Assembly: GCF_020905335.1 (NCBI RefSeq)
Contig: NZ_JAJJMN010000002.1
Coordinates: forward strand, 868,001 to 932,000
DNA: 64,000 nt
From: Flavobacterium lipolyticum
GTDB lineage: Bacteria; Bacteroidota; Bacteroidia; Flavobacteriales; Flavobacteriaceae
Direction: 5' to 3'
Below the pieces are notes generated by a model. It saw nothing but the letters and a program-made list of their open reading frames with translations, did not search any database and was not told the DNA's origin. The translations under genes were made by a program, and so were the position numbers. Every line of letters starts with the position of its first letter. Within the stretch, counting starts at the first letter, position 1. Shown here piece by piece: positions 27,166-35,096 of this stretch.

Positions 27166-27196
27166 CAAAAATAGTTCAAAAGTAACAAAGCAGCAA
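27166..27196 (-). promoter_or_regulatory. promoter of the DUF1684-tatD operon
   Basis: On minus: TTG (27194-27196), 20 bp, TATTTTTG (27166-27173). Good Bacteroidota -33/-7 match 15 bp upstream of the ATG. A TAACTTTG box at 27220-27227 on plus may serve the divergent MFS gene. Confidence 0.6.
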
Positions 27197-27247
27197 CCGC
27201 TCATCCATACAAAGTTTACTAACTTTGTTGCAAATAACTTATTTATA

Positions 27248-28465
27248 ATGCTTAAAACCGCTTTTAGCCGCTACATCAATAATTTTAAAGGTTTTTCGAG
27301 AGAAATTTGGATTCTTGCTATTGTTACTTTTATCAATCGTGCCGGAACCATGGTGCTTCCATTTTTGTCCAAATATTTAAAAGAAGATTTGCATTTTACG
27401 TACATTCAGGTAGGCTGGATTATGGTGGCTTTTGGTTTCGGATCAATGTTAGGTTCCTGGCTGGGTGGAAAATTAACAGACAAAATCGGGTTTTACAAAA
27501 TCATGATTTTTAGTTTGTTTACTAGTGGAGTTTTCCTTTTCCTTATTCAATATGTTACCCATTTCTGGACGCTTTGCGTCGCGATATTTACTTTAATGAC
27601 TATTGCCGATATGTTTCGCCCGGCGATGTATGTTTCGCTTGGTGCCTATTCTGAACCCGAAAACCGAACGCGTGCCCTTAGTTTGGTACGTCTTGCCGTT
27701 AATTTAGGATTTGCCGCAGGACCAGCATTAGGAGGTTTGATTATTATGGGTATGGGGTATTCAGGCTTATTTTGGGTAGACGGTGCATCGTGTATCATCG
27801 CCATTTCGATATTTGCCATACTGGTTAAAGAGAAGAAAAAAATACTAGACGAAGATAAAATCGAAAATACCGAAGTTAAAAAATCAGTTCTTCAGGACAA
27901 AATCTTTTGGGTTTTCTTGTTTGTGTGTTTCGCGACGGCTATCATATTCTTCCAGCTTTTTACCACTTTACCGCTGTATCATAACGAAAAATTTGGTTTA
28001 AGCGCGTTTCAGACCGGACTCTTAATGACACTAAACGGGTTGCTTATTTTTACTTTGGAAATGCCAACTGTTGCTTTTATGGAGCGGAAAGGCTTTCCTA
28101 AAATAAAAATTATCACACTTGGATCTTCCATTATAGCCCTGAGTTTCTTTTTATTATTGATTAATGTTTGGGCATGGATTCTGGTAATCAGCATGATTCT
28201 TTTCTCGCTTGGAGAAATTCTCAACTTCCCTTTCTCGAATGCTTTTGCACTAAGCCGGGCACCACGCGGACAGGAAGGCCGTTATATGGCACTTTACACT
28301 ATGAGTTTTAGTCTTGCACATATTGTGAGTGCAAAAGTAGGCTTCGAAATCATCTCCCGGTTCGGATACCAAATCAATTGGCTTTTCATGGCTTCTATTG
28401 GAGTTTTTGCAACGCTATGCTGCTTTTGGATTAAAAAGGCATTGGTCAGGGAGAAAATATCTTAA
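27248..28465 (+). CDS. MFS transporter
   Basis: 405 residues from the ATG at 27248; the frame upstream to 27161 overlaps the divergent promoter and is not used. Twelve membrane helices in two groups of six with a central charged loop (about 195-220: KEKKKILDEDKIENTEVKK). The motif-A type loop is GSWLGGKLTDKIGFYK (about 67-82), and motif-C-like NLGFAAGPALGG lies in helix 5. Drug/H+ antiporter-like. Substrate unknown. Terminator downstream. Confidence 0.88.
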   Translation: MLKTAFSRYINNFKGFSREIWILAIVTFINRAGTMVLPFLSKYLKEDLHFTYIQVGWIMVAFGFGSMLGSWLGGKLTDKIGFYKIMIFSLFTSGVFLFLIQYVTHFWTLCVAIFTLMTIADMFRPAMYVSLGAYSEPENRTRALSLVRLAVNLGFAAGPALGGLIIMGMGYSGLFWVDGASCIIAISIFAILVKEKKKILDEDKIENTEVKKSVLQDKIFWVFLFVCFATAIIFFQLFTTLPLYHNEKFGLSAFQTGLLMTLNGLLIFTLEMPTVAFMERKGFPKIKIITLGSSIIALSFFLLLINVWAWILVISMILFSLGEILNFPFSNAFALSRAPRGQEGRYMALYTMSFSLAHIVSAKVGFEIISRFGYQINWLFMASIGVFATLCCFWIKKALVREKIS

Positions 28466-28492
28466 AAACTTATTTTCCTTATATCGTTTATT

Positions 28493-28529
28493 AAACCCGA
28501 CAGGTTTCAAAAACCTGTCGGGTTTCTTT
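28493..28529 (+). terminator. terminator of the MFS gene
   Basis: Perfect 15 bp stem (28493-28507 with 28511-28525, core CCCGACAGG) and 3-base loop, then TTTG. A very similar stem occurs at 45187-45216. Confidence 0.85.
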
Positions 28530-28774
28530 GTATATAATTTTTTTTATAGATCAAAGTCCAATAATTCTCTTGGATGTTTTCCTAATCCTTCTTATTTAAC
28601 CCATTAAAGAAAATCGACTATTTCCTTCACTTCTTTTTTAAACTTTAAAGCTACGAATGCATTTTAAGACGTCCTTAAACCATGTTAAAAACCTATAAAA
28701 CAACCCATTAAACCTAATTTTAAACTAACTTTAATGCCTCTAAAAGACATTCAAAACGTAATTTTTAGTTAAAT

Positions 28775-28810
28775 AACTATTTTTATAGTTGCGTAACTAG
28801 AAAAATAGTT
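28775..28810 (+). promoter_or_regulatory. two BlaI-type operators
   Basis: AACTAT-TTTT-ATAGTT (28775-28790) and AACTAG-AAAA-ATAGTT (28795-28810) are palindromes with centres exactly 20 bp apart, two helical turns. They overlap the promoter's -33 to -7 interval. Confidence 0.7.
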
Positions 28811-28819
28811 GTAGGTTTG
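28789..28819 (+). promoter_or_regulatory. promoter of the double BlaI-M56 operon
   Basis: TTG (28789-28791), 20 bp spacer, TAGGTTTG (28812-28819), 17 bp before the ATG at 28837. Confidence 0.65.
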
Positions 28820-28836
28820 AATTAAAATTAGAAAAC

Positions 28837-29205
28837 ATGCAAAAGTTAACGAACAAAGAAGAGGAAATCATGCATATTTTATGGAGGCTTAAAAAAGCTT
28901 TTGTAAAGGAAGTTCAGGCAGAAATAACAGAAGATCAACCCCACTACAATACCTTATCGACTATAGTGCGTAATCTGGAAGAGAAAGGATTTGTGGGGCA
29001 CAATGCTTTTGGAAACACACATCAATATTATCCAATCATTACTTTAGAGGCCTACAGTAAAAAGTATATGAATACGGCAATTGACAACTATTTTAATAGT
29101 TCGTATAAAAATATGGTTTCATTCTTTGCTAAAGAGGAGAAAATTTCGGCAGCAGAATTACGTGAAATTTTAGACATGATCGAAAATCCAAAAGGAGAAA
29201 AATAA
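28837..29205 (+). CDS. BlaI/MecI/CopY-family repressor, copy 1
   Basis: 122 residues. Winged helix in the N-terminal about 75 residues (LTNKEEEIMHILWRL; VQAEITEDQPHYNTLSTIVRNLEEKGFV) and a dimerisation tail. Such repressors dimerise on short palindromes and are inactivated by proteolysis triggered by an M56 membrane sensor. It is followed 6 bp later by the M56 partner. About 85% of its residues agree with the second BlaI at 30819, so the pair arose by duplication. No beta-lactamase gene is near, so the regulated signal is not penicillin by default. Confidence 0.92.
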   Translation: MQKLTNKEEEIMHILWRLKKAFVKEVQAEITEDQPHYNTLSTIVRNLEEKGFVGHNAFGNTHQYYPIITLEAYSKKYMNTAIDNYFNSSYKNMVSFFAKEEKISAAELREILDMIENPKGEK

Positions 29206-29211
29206 TTGTTT

Positions 29212-30807
29212 ATGGAAGCACTTTTCTTATTTATCGCAAAATCCGGTGGTTTATTAATATTGTTTTATTGTGCTTATTATTTTTTACTGCGCAAAGAAAC
29301 TTTTTTTAACAGCAACAGATGGTTTTTATTGGCTGGTTTAATTACCTCAGTAGTGTTGCCTTTTTTGGTATACTCTAAAACTGTTTGGGTAAACCCTACT
29401 CCCGAGACCCATTTGCATTATACTACTGTTTACCAACCGCCGCTTGTCGAAAATAATGCTTCCTTAATCAACTGGAATCTGGTGCTGCTTTCAGTCTACA
29501 TCATAGTACTTCTGGGATTACTTTTAAAATTTGCCTACGACTTTTATAGTCTAAATGCAGTTCTGAAAGGAAAGAAAATCACGCAGCAAGCCGATTTCAA
29601 ATTCATCGATACCAACGAAAATATTGCTCCTTTCTCTTATTTTGATTATATCGTGTACAACTCATCAATGTACACGCCTTCGGAATTAGAGAGTATTATC
29701 GAGCATGAAAAGGTGCATAGTGAGCAAAATCATACTGCCGATGTTTTACTGTCAAGAATATTCTGCGTTCTCTTTTGGTTCAACCCGATCATGTGGCTGT
29801 ATAAAAAAGCAATTCTTCAAAATCTGGAATTCATCGCCGATAGTGAAGCTGCACGAAAAATCTCCGACAAAAAAGCGTATCAGTACACACTTTTAAAAAT
29901 TACAACACATGAAAATTGTGTTGCCATTACCAATCATTTTTATCAATCATTAATCAAAAAACGAATCATTATGTTAAACAAAAATCAATCAAAGAAAAGA
30001 AATTCCTGGAAGTTTGGAGCAATAGTTCCGGCACTTGCTGCATTTGTATTAGTATTTCAAATCGAAGTAATTGCCAAAGAAAAACAACAAACGGCAAAGG
30101 TAATTTCAGGAAAAACAGAATCTGTAGATGTTTACAAAATCAAAAAAAATACGACAGATGCTGAATTAAAGGAGATCAAAGAAAAATTAAAAGCAATTCA
30201 TAACATTGAATTTAAGGCTTCTGAGATAAAAAGAAATGCTGACAATGAATTAATATCAATCAAAATTGATGTTAAAAATGGCAAACAGCAAGCACAATCT
30301 GTTCAGACTTCAGGAAATGAAGCCATTAAAGATTTTGGATTAATTGTTACAACGGATACGAATGGCAGCAAAAATGTTGGCATTCAGACTGCTGATGAAA
30401 GTAATAATTCTGAAAGCCACAAAGAATCCAAAAAAGTAAAAAACAAAAAAGTAATCCTTAAACAAACTAAAAATGTTAACACTAATTCTGGTACTGACAA
30501 AGAAATTGCTAGCAATACTCGTACAAATACTAGCACTACTACTGTAATTACAGATGATAACGGAACAACCAGCGTATCTACCTCAAATAGTGATGGTAAA
30601 ATTATTGTTTCGACATCGGGTAAAGGCAGCGCAAAAGGGCCTAAACTTACCATCGTTGACGGAGTTGAAATGCCTGCCAATTATAGCCTTGAAGACCTTA
30701 AACCAAAACATATTAAAAAAATGAGTGTCTATAAAGGAAGTGAAGCCACTGCTAAATATGGAGAAAAAGGGGCTAATGGTGTAATCGAAATCGAAACACA
30801 TCAATAG
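29212..30807 (+). CDS. M56 (BlaR1-like) metallopeptidase with TonB-receptor-plug-like C-terminus
   Basis: 531 residues from the ATG at 29212; the TTG at 29206 is less likely. Membrane helices lie at about 4-26, 37-55, 88-108 and 268-286. The cytoplasmic zinc protease has HEKVH (165-169) and the downstream ligand segment NLEFIADSEAA (204-214). After the last helix a periplasmic region follows (NTTDAELKEIKEKLK), then a Thr/Ser/Asn-rich linker. The final about 50 residues (IVDGVEMPANYSLEDL, then MSVYKGSEATAKYGEKGANGVIEIE) resemble the plug domain of SusC/TonB-dependent receptors. It lacks the penicillin-binding sensor domain of true BlaR1. Confidence 0.88.
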   Translation: MEALFLFIAKSGGLLILFYCAYYFLLRKETFFNSNRWFLLAGLITSVVLPFLVYSKTVWVNPTPETHLHYTTVYQPPLVENNASLINWNLVLLSVYIIVLLGLLLKFAYDFYSLNAVLKGKKITQQADFKFIDTNENIAPFSYFDYIVYNSSMYTPSELESIIEHEKVHSEQNHTADVLLSRIFCVLFWFNPIMWLYKKAILQNLEFIADSEAARKISDKKAYQYTLLKITTHENCVAITNHFYQSLIKKRIIMLNKNQSKKRNSWKFGAIVPALAAFVLVFQIEVIAKEKQQTAKVISGKTESVDVYKIKKNTTDAELKEIKEKLKAIHNIEFKASEIKRNADNELISIKIDVKNGKQQAQSVQTSGNEAIKDFGLIVTTDTNGSKNVGIQTADESNNSESHKESKKVKNKKVILKQTKNVNTNSGTDKEIASNTRTNTSTTTVITDDNGTTSVSTSNSDGKIIVSTSGKGSAKGPKLTIVDGVEMPANYSLEDLKPKHIKKMSVYKGSEATAKYGEKGANGVIEIETHQ

Positions 30808-30818
30808 GAAAGCTTAAA

Positions 30819-31175
30819 ATGCAAAAGCTAACCAACAAAGAAGAGGAGATCATGCACATTTTATGGAAGCTTCAAAAAGCTTTTGTAAAAGAAATTCAGG
30901 CAGAGATCACAGAAGATCAACCACATTACAACACTTTATCTACAATTGTTCGTAATCTGGAAGAAAAAGGCTATGTAAGTCATAGCGCTTTTGGAAATAC
31001 ACATCAATACTATCCACTGGTGAGTATTGAAGAATATCGAAAAGGGTTTATGCATACTGCTATCGATAATTATTTTAACAGCTCTTATAAAAGTATGGTT
31101 TCATTTTTTGCCAAAGAAGAAAAAATCTCGGCAGCAGAATTACGAGAAATCTTAGTCATGATCGAAACTCCCTAA
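30819..31175 (+). CDS. BlaI/MecI/CopY-family repressor, copy 2
   Basis: 118 residues, closely similar to the copy at 28837: same start MQKLTNKEEEIMHILW, same winged-helix core and FFAKEEKISAAELREIL tail. It differs mainly around the middle (YPLVSIEEYRKGFMHTA) and is 4 residues shorter. It starts 11 bp after the first M56 gene with no promoter in the gap, so it belongs to the same transcript. The two repressors could form heterodimers on the same operators. Confidence 0.92.
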   Translation: MQKLTNKEEEIMHILWKLQKAFVKEIQAEITEDQPHYNTLSTIVRNLEEKGYVSHSAFGNTHQYYPLVSIEEYRKGFMHTAIDNYFNSSYKSMVSFFAKEEKISAAELREILVMIETP

Positions 31176-31193
31176 AATAAAAAATAGTTAGTT

Positions 31194-33041
31194 ATGGAAG
31201 CCTTTTTCATTTTTATCGCAAAATCAAGCGGACTGGTAATATTGTTCTATTGTGCTTATTATTTTTTATTGCGCAAAGAAACCTTTTTTAACAGCAGCCG
31301 ATGGTTCTTATTAGCAGGATTAATTACCTCCGTTGCTTTACCTTTTTTAGTTTACACCAAAATTGTATGGATAGAACCCACTCCTATTGTTCAGGCTCCT
31401 GTAATGGCTGCCTCAAAAACAACAATCGCTGCAATGGATTATTCGAAAGCATATCTTTCGCCCGCTGTAGCAGAAGATCCTTTTGAAATCAATTGGAATT
31501 ATGTTGTACTGGCTGTGTATGGTATCGGATTTTTGGCTTTGGTCATAAAATTCATGATTGACTTTTATAGTCTTAATTCTGTTCTAAAAGGGAAAAAAGT
31601 ACTACAGCAGGCCGATTTTAAATTTGTCGATATCAACGAAAACATTGCTCCTTTTTCTTATTTTGATTATATCGTATACAACTCATCAATGTATACCGCA
31701 TTAGAATTAGAGAGTATTATCGAACACGAAAAGGTACATAGCGACCAAAATCATACGATGGATGTTTTAATCTCTAGAGTATTTTGCGTCTTATTTTGGT
31801 TCAATCCTTTTATCTGGCTGTACAAAAAAGCAATTCTTCAGAACCTTGAATTTATTGCCGACAGTGAGGCTGCCAAAATAATAACCGACAAAAAAGCGTA
31901 TCAGTACACGCTTTTAAAAATAACAGCACACGAAAGCTGTGTTGCAATCACCAATCATTTTTATCAATCATTAATCAAAAAACGAATTGTCATGTTAAAC
32001 AAAAATCAATCAAAGAAATGGAATTACTGGAAGTATTATGCCATCATTCCGGCACTAGCTGCTTTTATCTTTTTATTCCAAATTAAAACCATCGCACAAG
32101 AAAAAGAGGCTAAAGAAGGTAGAGAATCGAAAGAGATCATCGAAAAAAATGACTCAACCGAGGTTATTAAAATCCAAAAAAACACTACAGATCAGGAACT
32201 TAAAAAAATTACAGCCGATTTAAAACAAAAACACAATGTTGATGTTGTTATTTCGGATGTAAAAAGAAACAGTGAAAATGAGCTGACCGCCATTAAAGTA
32301 GACGTGAAAAGACAAAATGGAAAAACACAAACCATTCACATTGAAAGCAATAAAGCGATTAAAGGCTGTGGAATTGTGGTATCAACCCAAGATAACGGTT
32401 CCAAGAATATAGCGTTAATAACGGATGATGCTCCAAGTAACCCCCGAATTTTTAGAAATCAGGTTGCAGAGAGAGATGAAATTAATGATACAGATGGCGC
32501 CCCTCTTACACCTCCAACCCCTCCGACTCCACCGTCATTTCCTAATGGAGCAATGCCACAAATGCCTACATTAAATGTTCCAATGCCTCCAATGCCACCA
32601 ATAAGTTCAGGCAGTAAAGCTGACATGGCTAATTTTAAGAAAGATATGGCCGAATATGAAAAGAAAGTAAAATCTATCGAACCAAGTATTGCCGCCTACG
32701 AAAAACAATTGAATGAATTCTTATCGCAAAGAGATGCAAATTATGAGAAAGATATGCAAAAGTATGAGGCTGCAATGGATAAATTCAGTGCCGAAATGGA
32801 AAAATTTGCCGAGAACATAGAAGTTAAATATGGAAAAGATTCTAAAGAGTACGACATCAATATAAAGCAGTACGAGCAAGATATGGAACATGTCAAAAAA
32901 GACATGAAACAGTACCAAAAAGATGCAAAACAACATGAAAGAGATGCAAGGCAAAAAGAAAGAGACGCAAGACAAAAAGAAAGAGATGCAAGACAGAAAG
33001 AAAGAGACCAAAGAAGAGATTTAGAAAGCAGAAGATCATAA
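31194..33041 (+). CDS. M56 (BlaR1-like) metallopeptidase with Pro-rich and coiled-coil C-terminus
   Basis: 615 residues. The first about 400 residues parallel the M56 protein at 29212: four membrane helices, HEKVH (178-182), NLEFIADSEAA and a periplasmic NTTDQELKKI domain. Thereafter it diverges completely. A Pro/Met-rich linker (TPPTPPTPPSFPN and PMPPMPP, about 435-470) leads to a long charged coiled coil (about 480-615) ending in four RDARQKE-type heptads. The plug-like tail of its paralogue is absent. The C-terminal region is probably periplasmic and may reach across or bind peptidoglycan (inference). Confidence 0.88.
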   Translation: MEAFFIFIAKSSGLVILFYCAYYFLLRKETFFNSSRWFLLAGLITSVALPFLVYTKIVWIEPTPIVQAPVMAASKTTIAAMDYSKAYLSPAVAEDPFEINWNYVVLAVYGIGFLALVIKFMIDFYSLNSVLKGKKVLQQADFKFVDINENIAPFSYFDYIVYNSSMYTALELESIIEHEKVHSDQNHTMDVLISRVFCVLFWFNPFIWLYKKAILQNLEFIADSEAAKIITDKKAYQYTLLKITAHESCVAITNHFYQSLIKKRIVMLNKNQSKKWNYWKYYAIIPALAAFIFLFQIKTIAQEKEAKEGRESKEIIEKNDSTEVIKIQKNTTDQELKKITADLKQKHNVDVVISDVKRNSENELTAIKVDVKRQNGKTQTIHIESNKAIKGCGIVVSTQDNGSKNIALITDDAPSNPRIFRNQVAERDEINDTDGAPLTPPTPPTPPSFPNGAMPQMPTLNVPMPPMPPISSGSKADMANFKKDMAEYEKKVKSIEPSIAAYEKQLNEFLSQRDANYEKDMQKYEAAMDKFSAEMEKFAENIEVKYGKDSKEYDINIKQYEQDMEHVKKDMKQYQKDAKQHERDARQKERDARQKERDARQKERDQRRDLESRRS

Positions 33042-33087
33042 TTCAGGATTTACTTCAAAACAATATAAAAACTTAAAAATCAACAAC

Positions 33088-33119
33088 AAAGACTTTGCCT
33101 GACCGCAAAGTCTTTTTTT
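33088..33119 (+). terminator. terminator of the double BlaI-M56 operon
   Basis: AAAGACTTTGC (33088-33098) pairs with GCAAAGTCTTT (33105-33115), then more T. Confidence 0.85.
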
Positions 33120-33146
33120 TATATCTTTGCAAAAAATTAAGCACTT

Positions 33147-33287
33147 ATGTACAAAATTTTAGCCCGAATCAATAAAATACTGTTGCCGAGTTTTACAAAA
33201 CAAGGTCTGGACATTACGAAAGCAAAAAAATGGCAGATGGCCGTTATTGGTTATCGGGCTTATGTTACCAAAAGAGCTTTAGGATAG
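33147..33287 (+). CDS. small conserved basic protein, 46 residues
   Basis: ATG at 33147, preceded by a TATCTTTG box at 33122-33129. Product MYKILARINKILLPS followed by a KAKKWQMAVIGYRAYVTKRALG ending (split here from a continuous 46-residue chain). It is rich in Lys/Arg with regularly spaced aromatic residues. I recall near-identical short ORFs in many Flavobacteriia, sometimes labelled SsrA-binding protein, a label this length cannot justify. Function unknown. Confidence 0.65.
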   Translation: MYKILARINKILLPSFTKQGLDITKAKKWQMAVIGYRAYVTKRALG

Positions 33288-33371
33288 TATTCTAAAAAAT
33301 CTCTTCAAAGCTCTACCCAACCGTCTTCGGTTATCGGCTATATTGGCCGTTTTTCTCTCCACTACATTTCC

Positions 33372-34217
33372 ATGAAAAATAAAGAATTCAATATCCCCCC
33401 TGTTTACGCTGTACTTCTTGCAATTATAAGTGTTCAGTGTGGGGCTGCCATTGCAAAAAGTTTATTCCCAACTATAGGTGCTGCGGGAACAGCTTCTTTG
33501 CGAATCGGGATTTCGGCTGTCATTTTACTTTTAGCATACAGACCCAATTTAAAAGCAATTACTCCAAAACAATGGAGAATTGTTCTTCCTTATGGTTTGA
33601 CACTTGGCGCTATGAATTTAGTTTTTTATAGTGCAATAGAAAGAATCCCGATTGGTCTGGCAGTGACACTTGAATTTATAGGTCCATTACTGGTTGCCAT
33701 CGTCGGCTCGAAGCGTTTGCTTGATTATTGCTGGGTAGTACTGGCAGCGATTGGAATAGTTTTAATAGCTCCATGGTCAAATGACCAAATCGATCCTATA
33801 GGTGTTTTATTTGCTCTTTTTGCAGGTGCTTTATGGGCTGCCTATATTGTTCTGGGCGGAAAAGTTTCTAAAATTATGCATGGCGGAGAAGCAGTTGCCA
33901 CCGGAATGCTATTCGGAGCCATTTTAATTCTACCGTTTGGTATCTATGAAAACGGATTGATAAATCTTACCCCTAAACTCTTCGGGATGGGTGTTGCTCT
34001 GGCTCTTCTATCCAGTGCCATTCCATTTACACTCGAAATGAAAGCTCTGGGCCAGCTCCCTCCTCGTACTTTTAGTATTTTAATGAGTTTAGAGCCCGCT
34101 GCGGCAGCTATCTGCGCTTTTATTTTCTTGCAGGAACATCTAAACTTTTATGAAATTTTAGCAGTACTATGTGTTGTAATTGCTTCGGCAGGATCAACTT
34201 TAACTGCAAAGAGGTAA
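33372..34217 (+). CDS. rhtA: EamA-family exporter, RhtA-like
   Basis: 281 residues with ten membrane helices in two EamA repeats (about 1-135 and 145-281). Family-typical stretches: SVQCGAAIAKSLFP near the N-terminus, LEFIGPLLVAI at the end of repeat 1, and LLSSAIPFTLEMKALGQLPPRTFSILMSLEPA in repeat 2, which match the RhtA/YbiF branch that exports threonine and homoserine. Substrate is inferred from the family. Confidence 0.82.
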   Translation: MKNKEFNIPPVYAVLLAIISVQCGAAIAKSLFPTIGAAGTASLRIGISAVILLLAYRPNLKAITPKQWRIVLPYGLTLGAMNLVFYSAIERIPIGLAVTLEFIGPLLVAIVGSKRLLDYCWVVLAAIGIVLIAPWSNDQIDPIGVLFALFAGALWAAYIVLGGKVSKIMHGGEAVATGMLFGAILILPFGIYENGLINLTPKLFGMGVALALLSSAIPFTLEMKALGQLPPRTFSILMSLEPAAAAICAFIFLQEHLNFYEILAVLCVVIASAGSTLTAKR

Positions 34218-34229
34218 ATCGCAAAAATT

Positions 34230-34285
34230 CAAATTCCAAATCCCAAATCCCAATTTGAAAGTCGGAATTTAGAATTTGGAATGTA
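34230..34285. repeat. imperfect hairpin between convergent genes
   Basis: ATTCCAAAT (34233-34241) pairs with ATTTGGAAT (34274-34282) with further partial pairing inside. Same sequence family as 23140-23218. It may act as a terminator for both converging genes. Confidence 0.55.
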
Positions 34286-34321
34286 AGAATTAAGTCTAAG
34301 ACTTAGTGTCTAAAAATTATA

Positions 34322-34876
34322 TTAACTTTTTGGCAATAATACCGTATCAATTACGTGAATTACACCATTTGACTGATTTACATCTGCAATAGTAACTTTA
34401 GCACTGTTTCCGCTTTCGTCAGTAAGGTATAAATCTTTTCCTTTCATCCAGGCTGTCAGTGTACCACCGTTAACCGCTTTAATAGTTGCTTTCCCTTTAC
34501 CCTCTTTAATTGCTTTTGCAATACCTGAAGCATTCCATTTTCCTGCTACTACATGGTAAGTCAGGATATTTTGAAGCATTTTTTTGTTTTCTGGTTTCAA
34601 TAATGTTTCAACAGTTCCTTTTGGTAATTTATCAAATGCTGCATTTGTTGGGGCAAAAACAGTAAACGGTCCCTTTCCTTCAAGGGTTTCCACTAATCCG
34701 GCTGCTTTTACAGCTGCCACTAATGTCGTGTGGTCTTTTGAATTAACGGCATTTTCAATAATATTTTTAGTAGGATACATTGCGGCTCCTCCAACCATTA
34801 CGGTTTTTTGCGCAAATGATGTAAATCCAAATCCTAATACCAGGATTGCTACGGCTAAAAAATTTCTAGTTTTCAT
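34322..34876 (-). CDS. secreted fasciclin (FAS1) domain protein
   Basis: 184 residues: signal peptide 1-22 (FTSFAQ), then one FAS1 domain (about 45-184) with the conserved H1 motif FTVFAPTNAAFDKLP, the TYHVVAGKW segment and the closing NGVIHVIDTVLLP. FAS1 proteins mediate adhesion or surface association. Single-domain secreted form typical of Bacteroidota. Monocistronic. Confidence 0.92.
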   Translation of the reverse strand: MKTRNFLAVAILVLGFGFTSFAQKTVMVGGAAMYPTKNIIENAVNSKDHTTLVAAVKAAGLVETLEGKGPFTVFAPTNAAFDKLPKGTVETLLKPENKKMLQNILTYHVVAGKWNASGIAKAIKEGKGKATIKAVNGGTLTAWMKGKDLYLTDESGNSAKVTIADVNQSNGVIHVIDTVLLPKS

Positions 34877-35096
34877 AATTAATATTTTAGGTTATAAGCT
34901 CATTTACGCGGTAATATTAGTTTTGGTTTTAATACATCTTCAAAAAAACTAATATTATACTGAATATTTTTCAAAATCCGCTAAATAACAAGGCTTTAGA
35001 AAAGAAATTTTTTTTTTTTTAAAAATCGAACTTCCTTCCCTTTTAACTTAAAAACATTAACCTTAAATCATTATTTTTTTCTAAGAATCGTTTGAT

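Larger units (their letters stand above)
28466..28836. other. intergenic region upstream of the BlaI-M56 operon
   Basis: Contains the MFS terminator (28493-28529) and, at its right end, the operon promoter and two operators (28775-28819). 28530-28770 is AT-rich with no gene. Confidence 0.6.

Noticed and set aside
28837..33041. Beta-lactam resistance locus
   Set aside because: The M56 proteins lack a penicillin-binding sensor domain and no beta-lactamase or PBP gene is present, so the resistance label is not supported.
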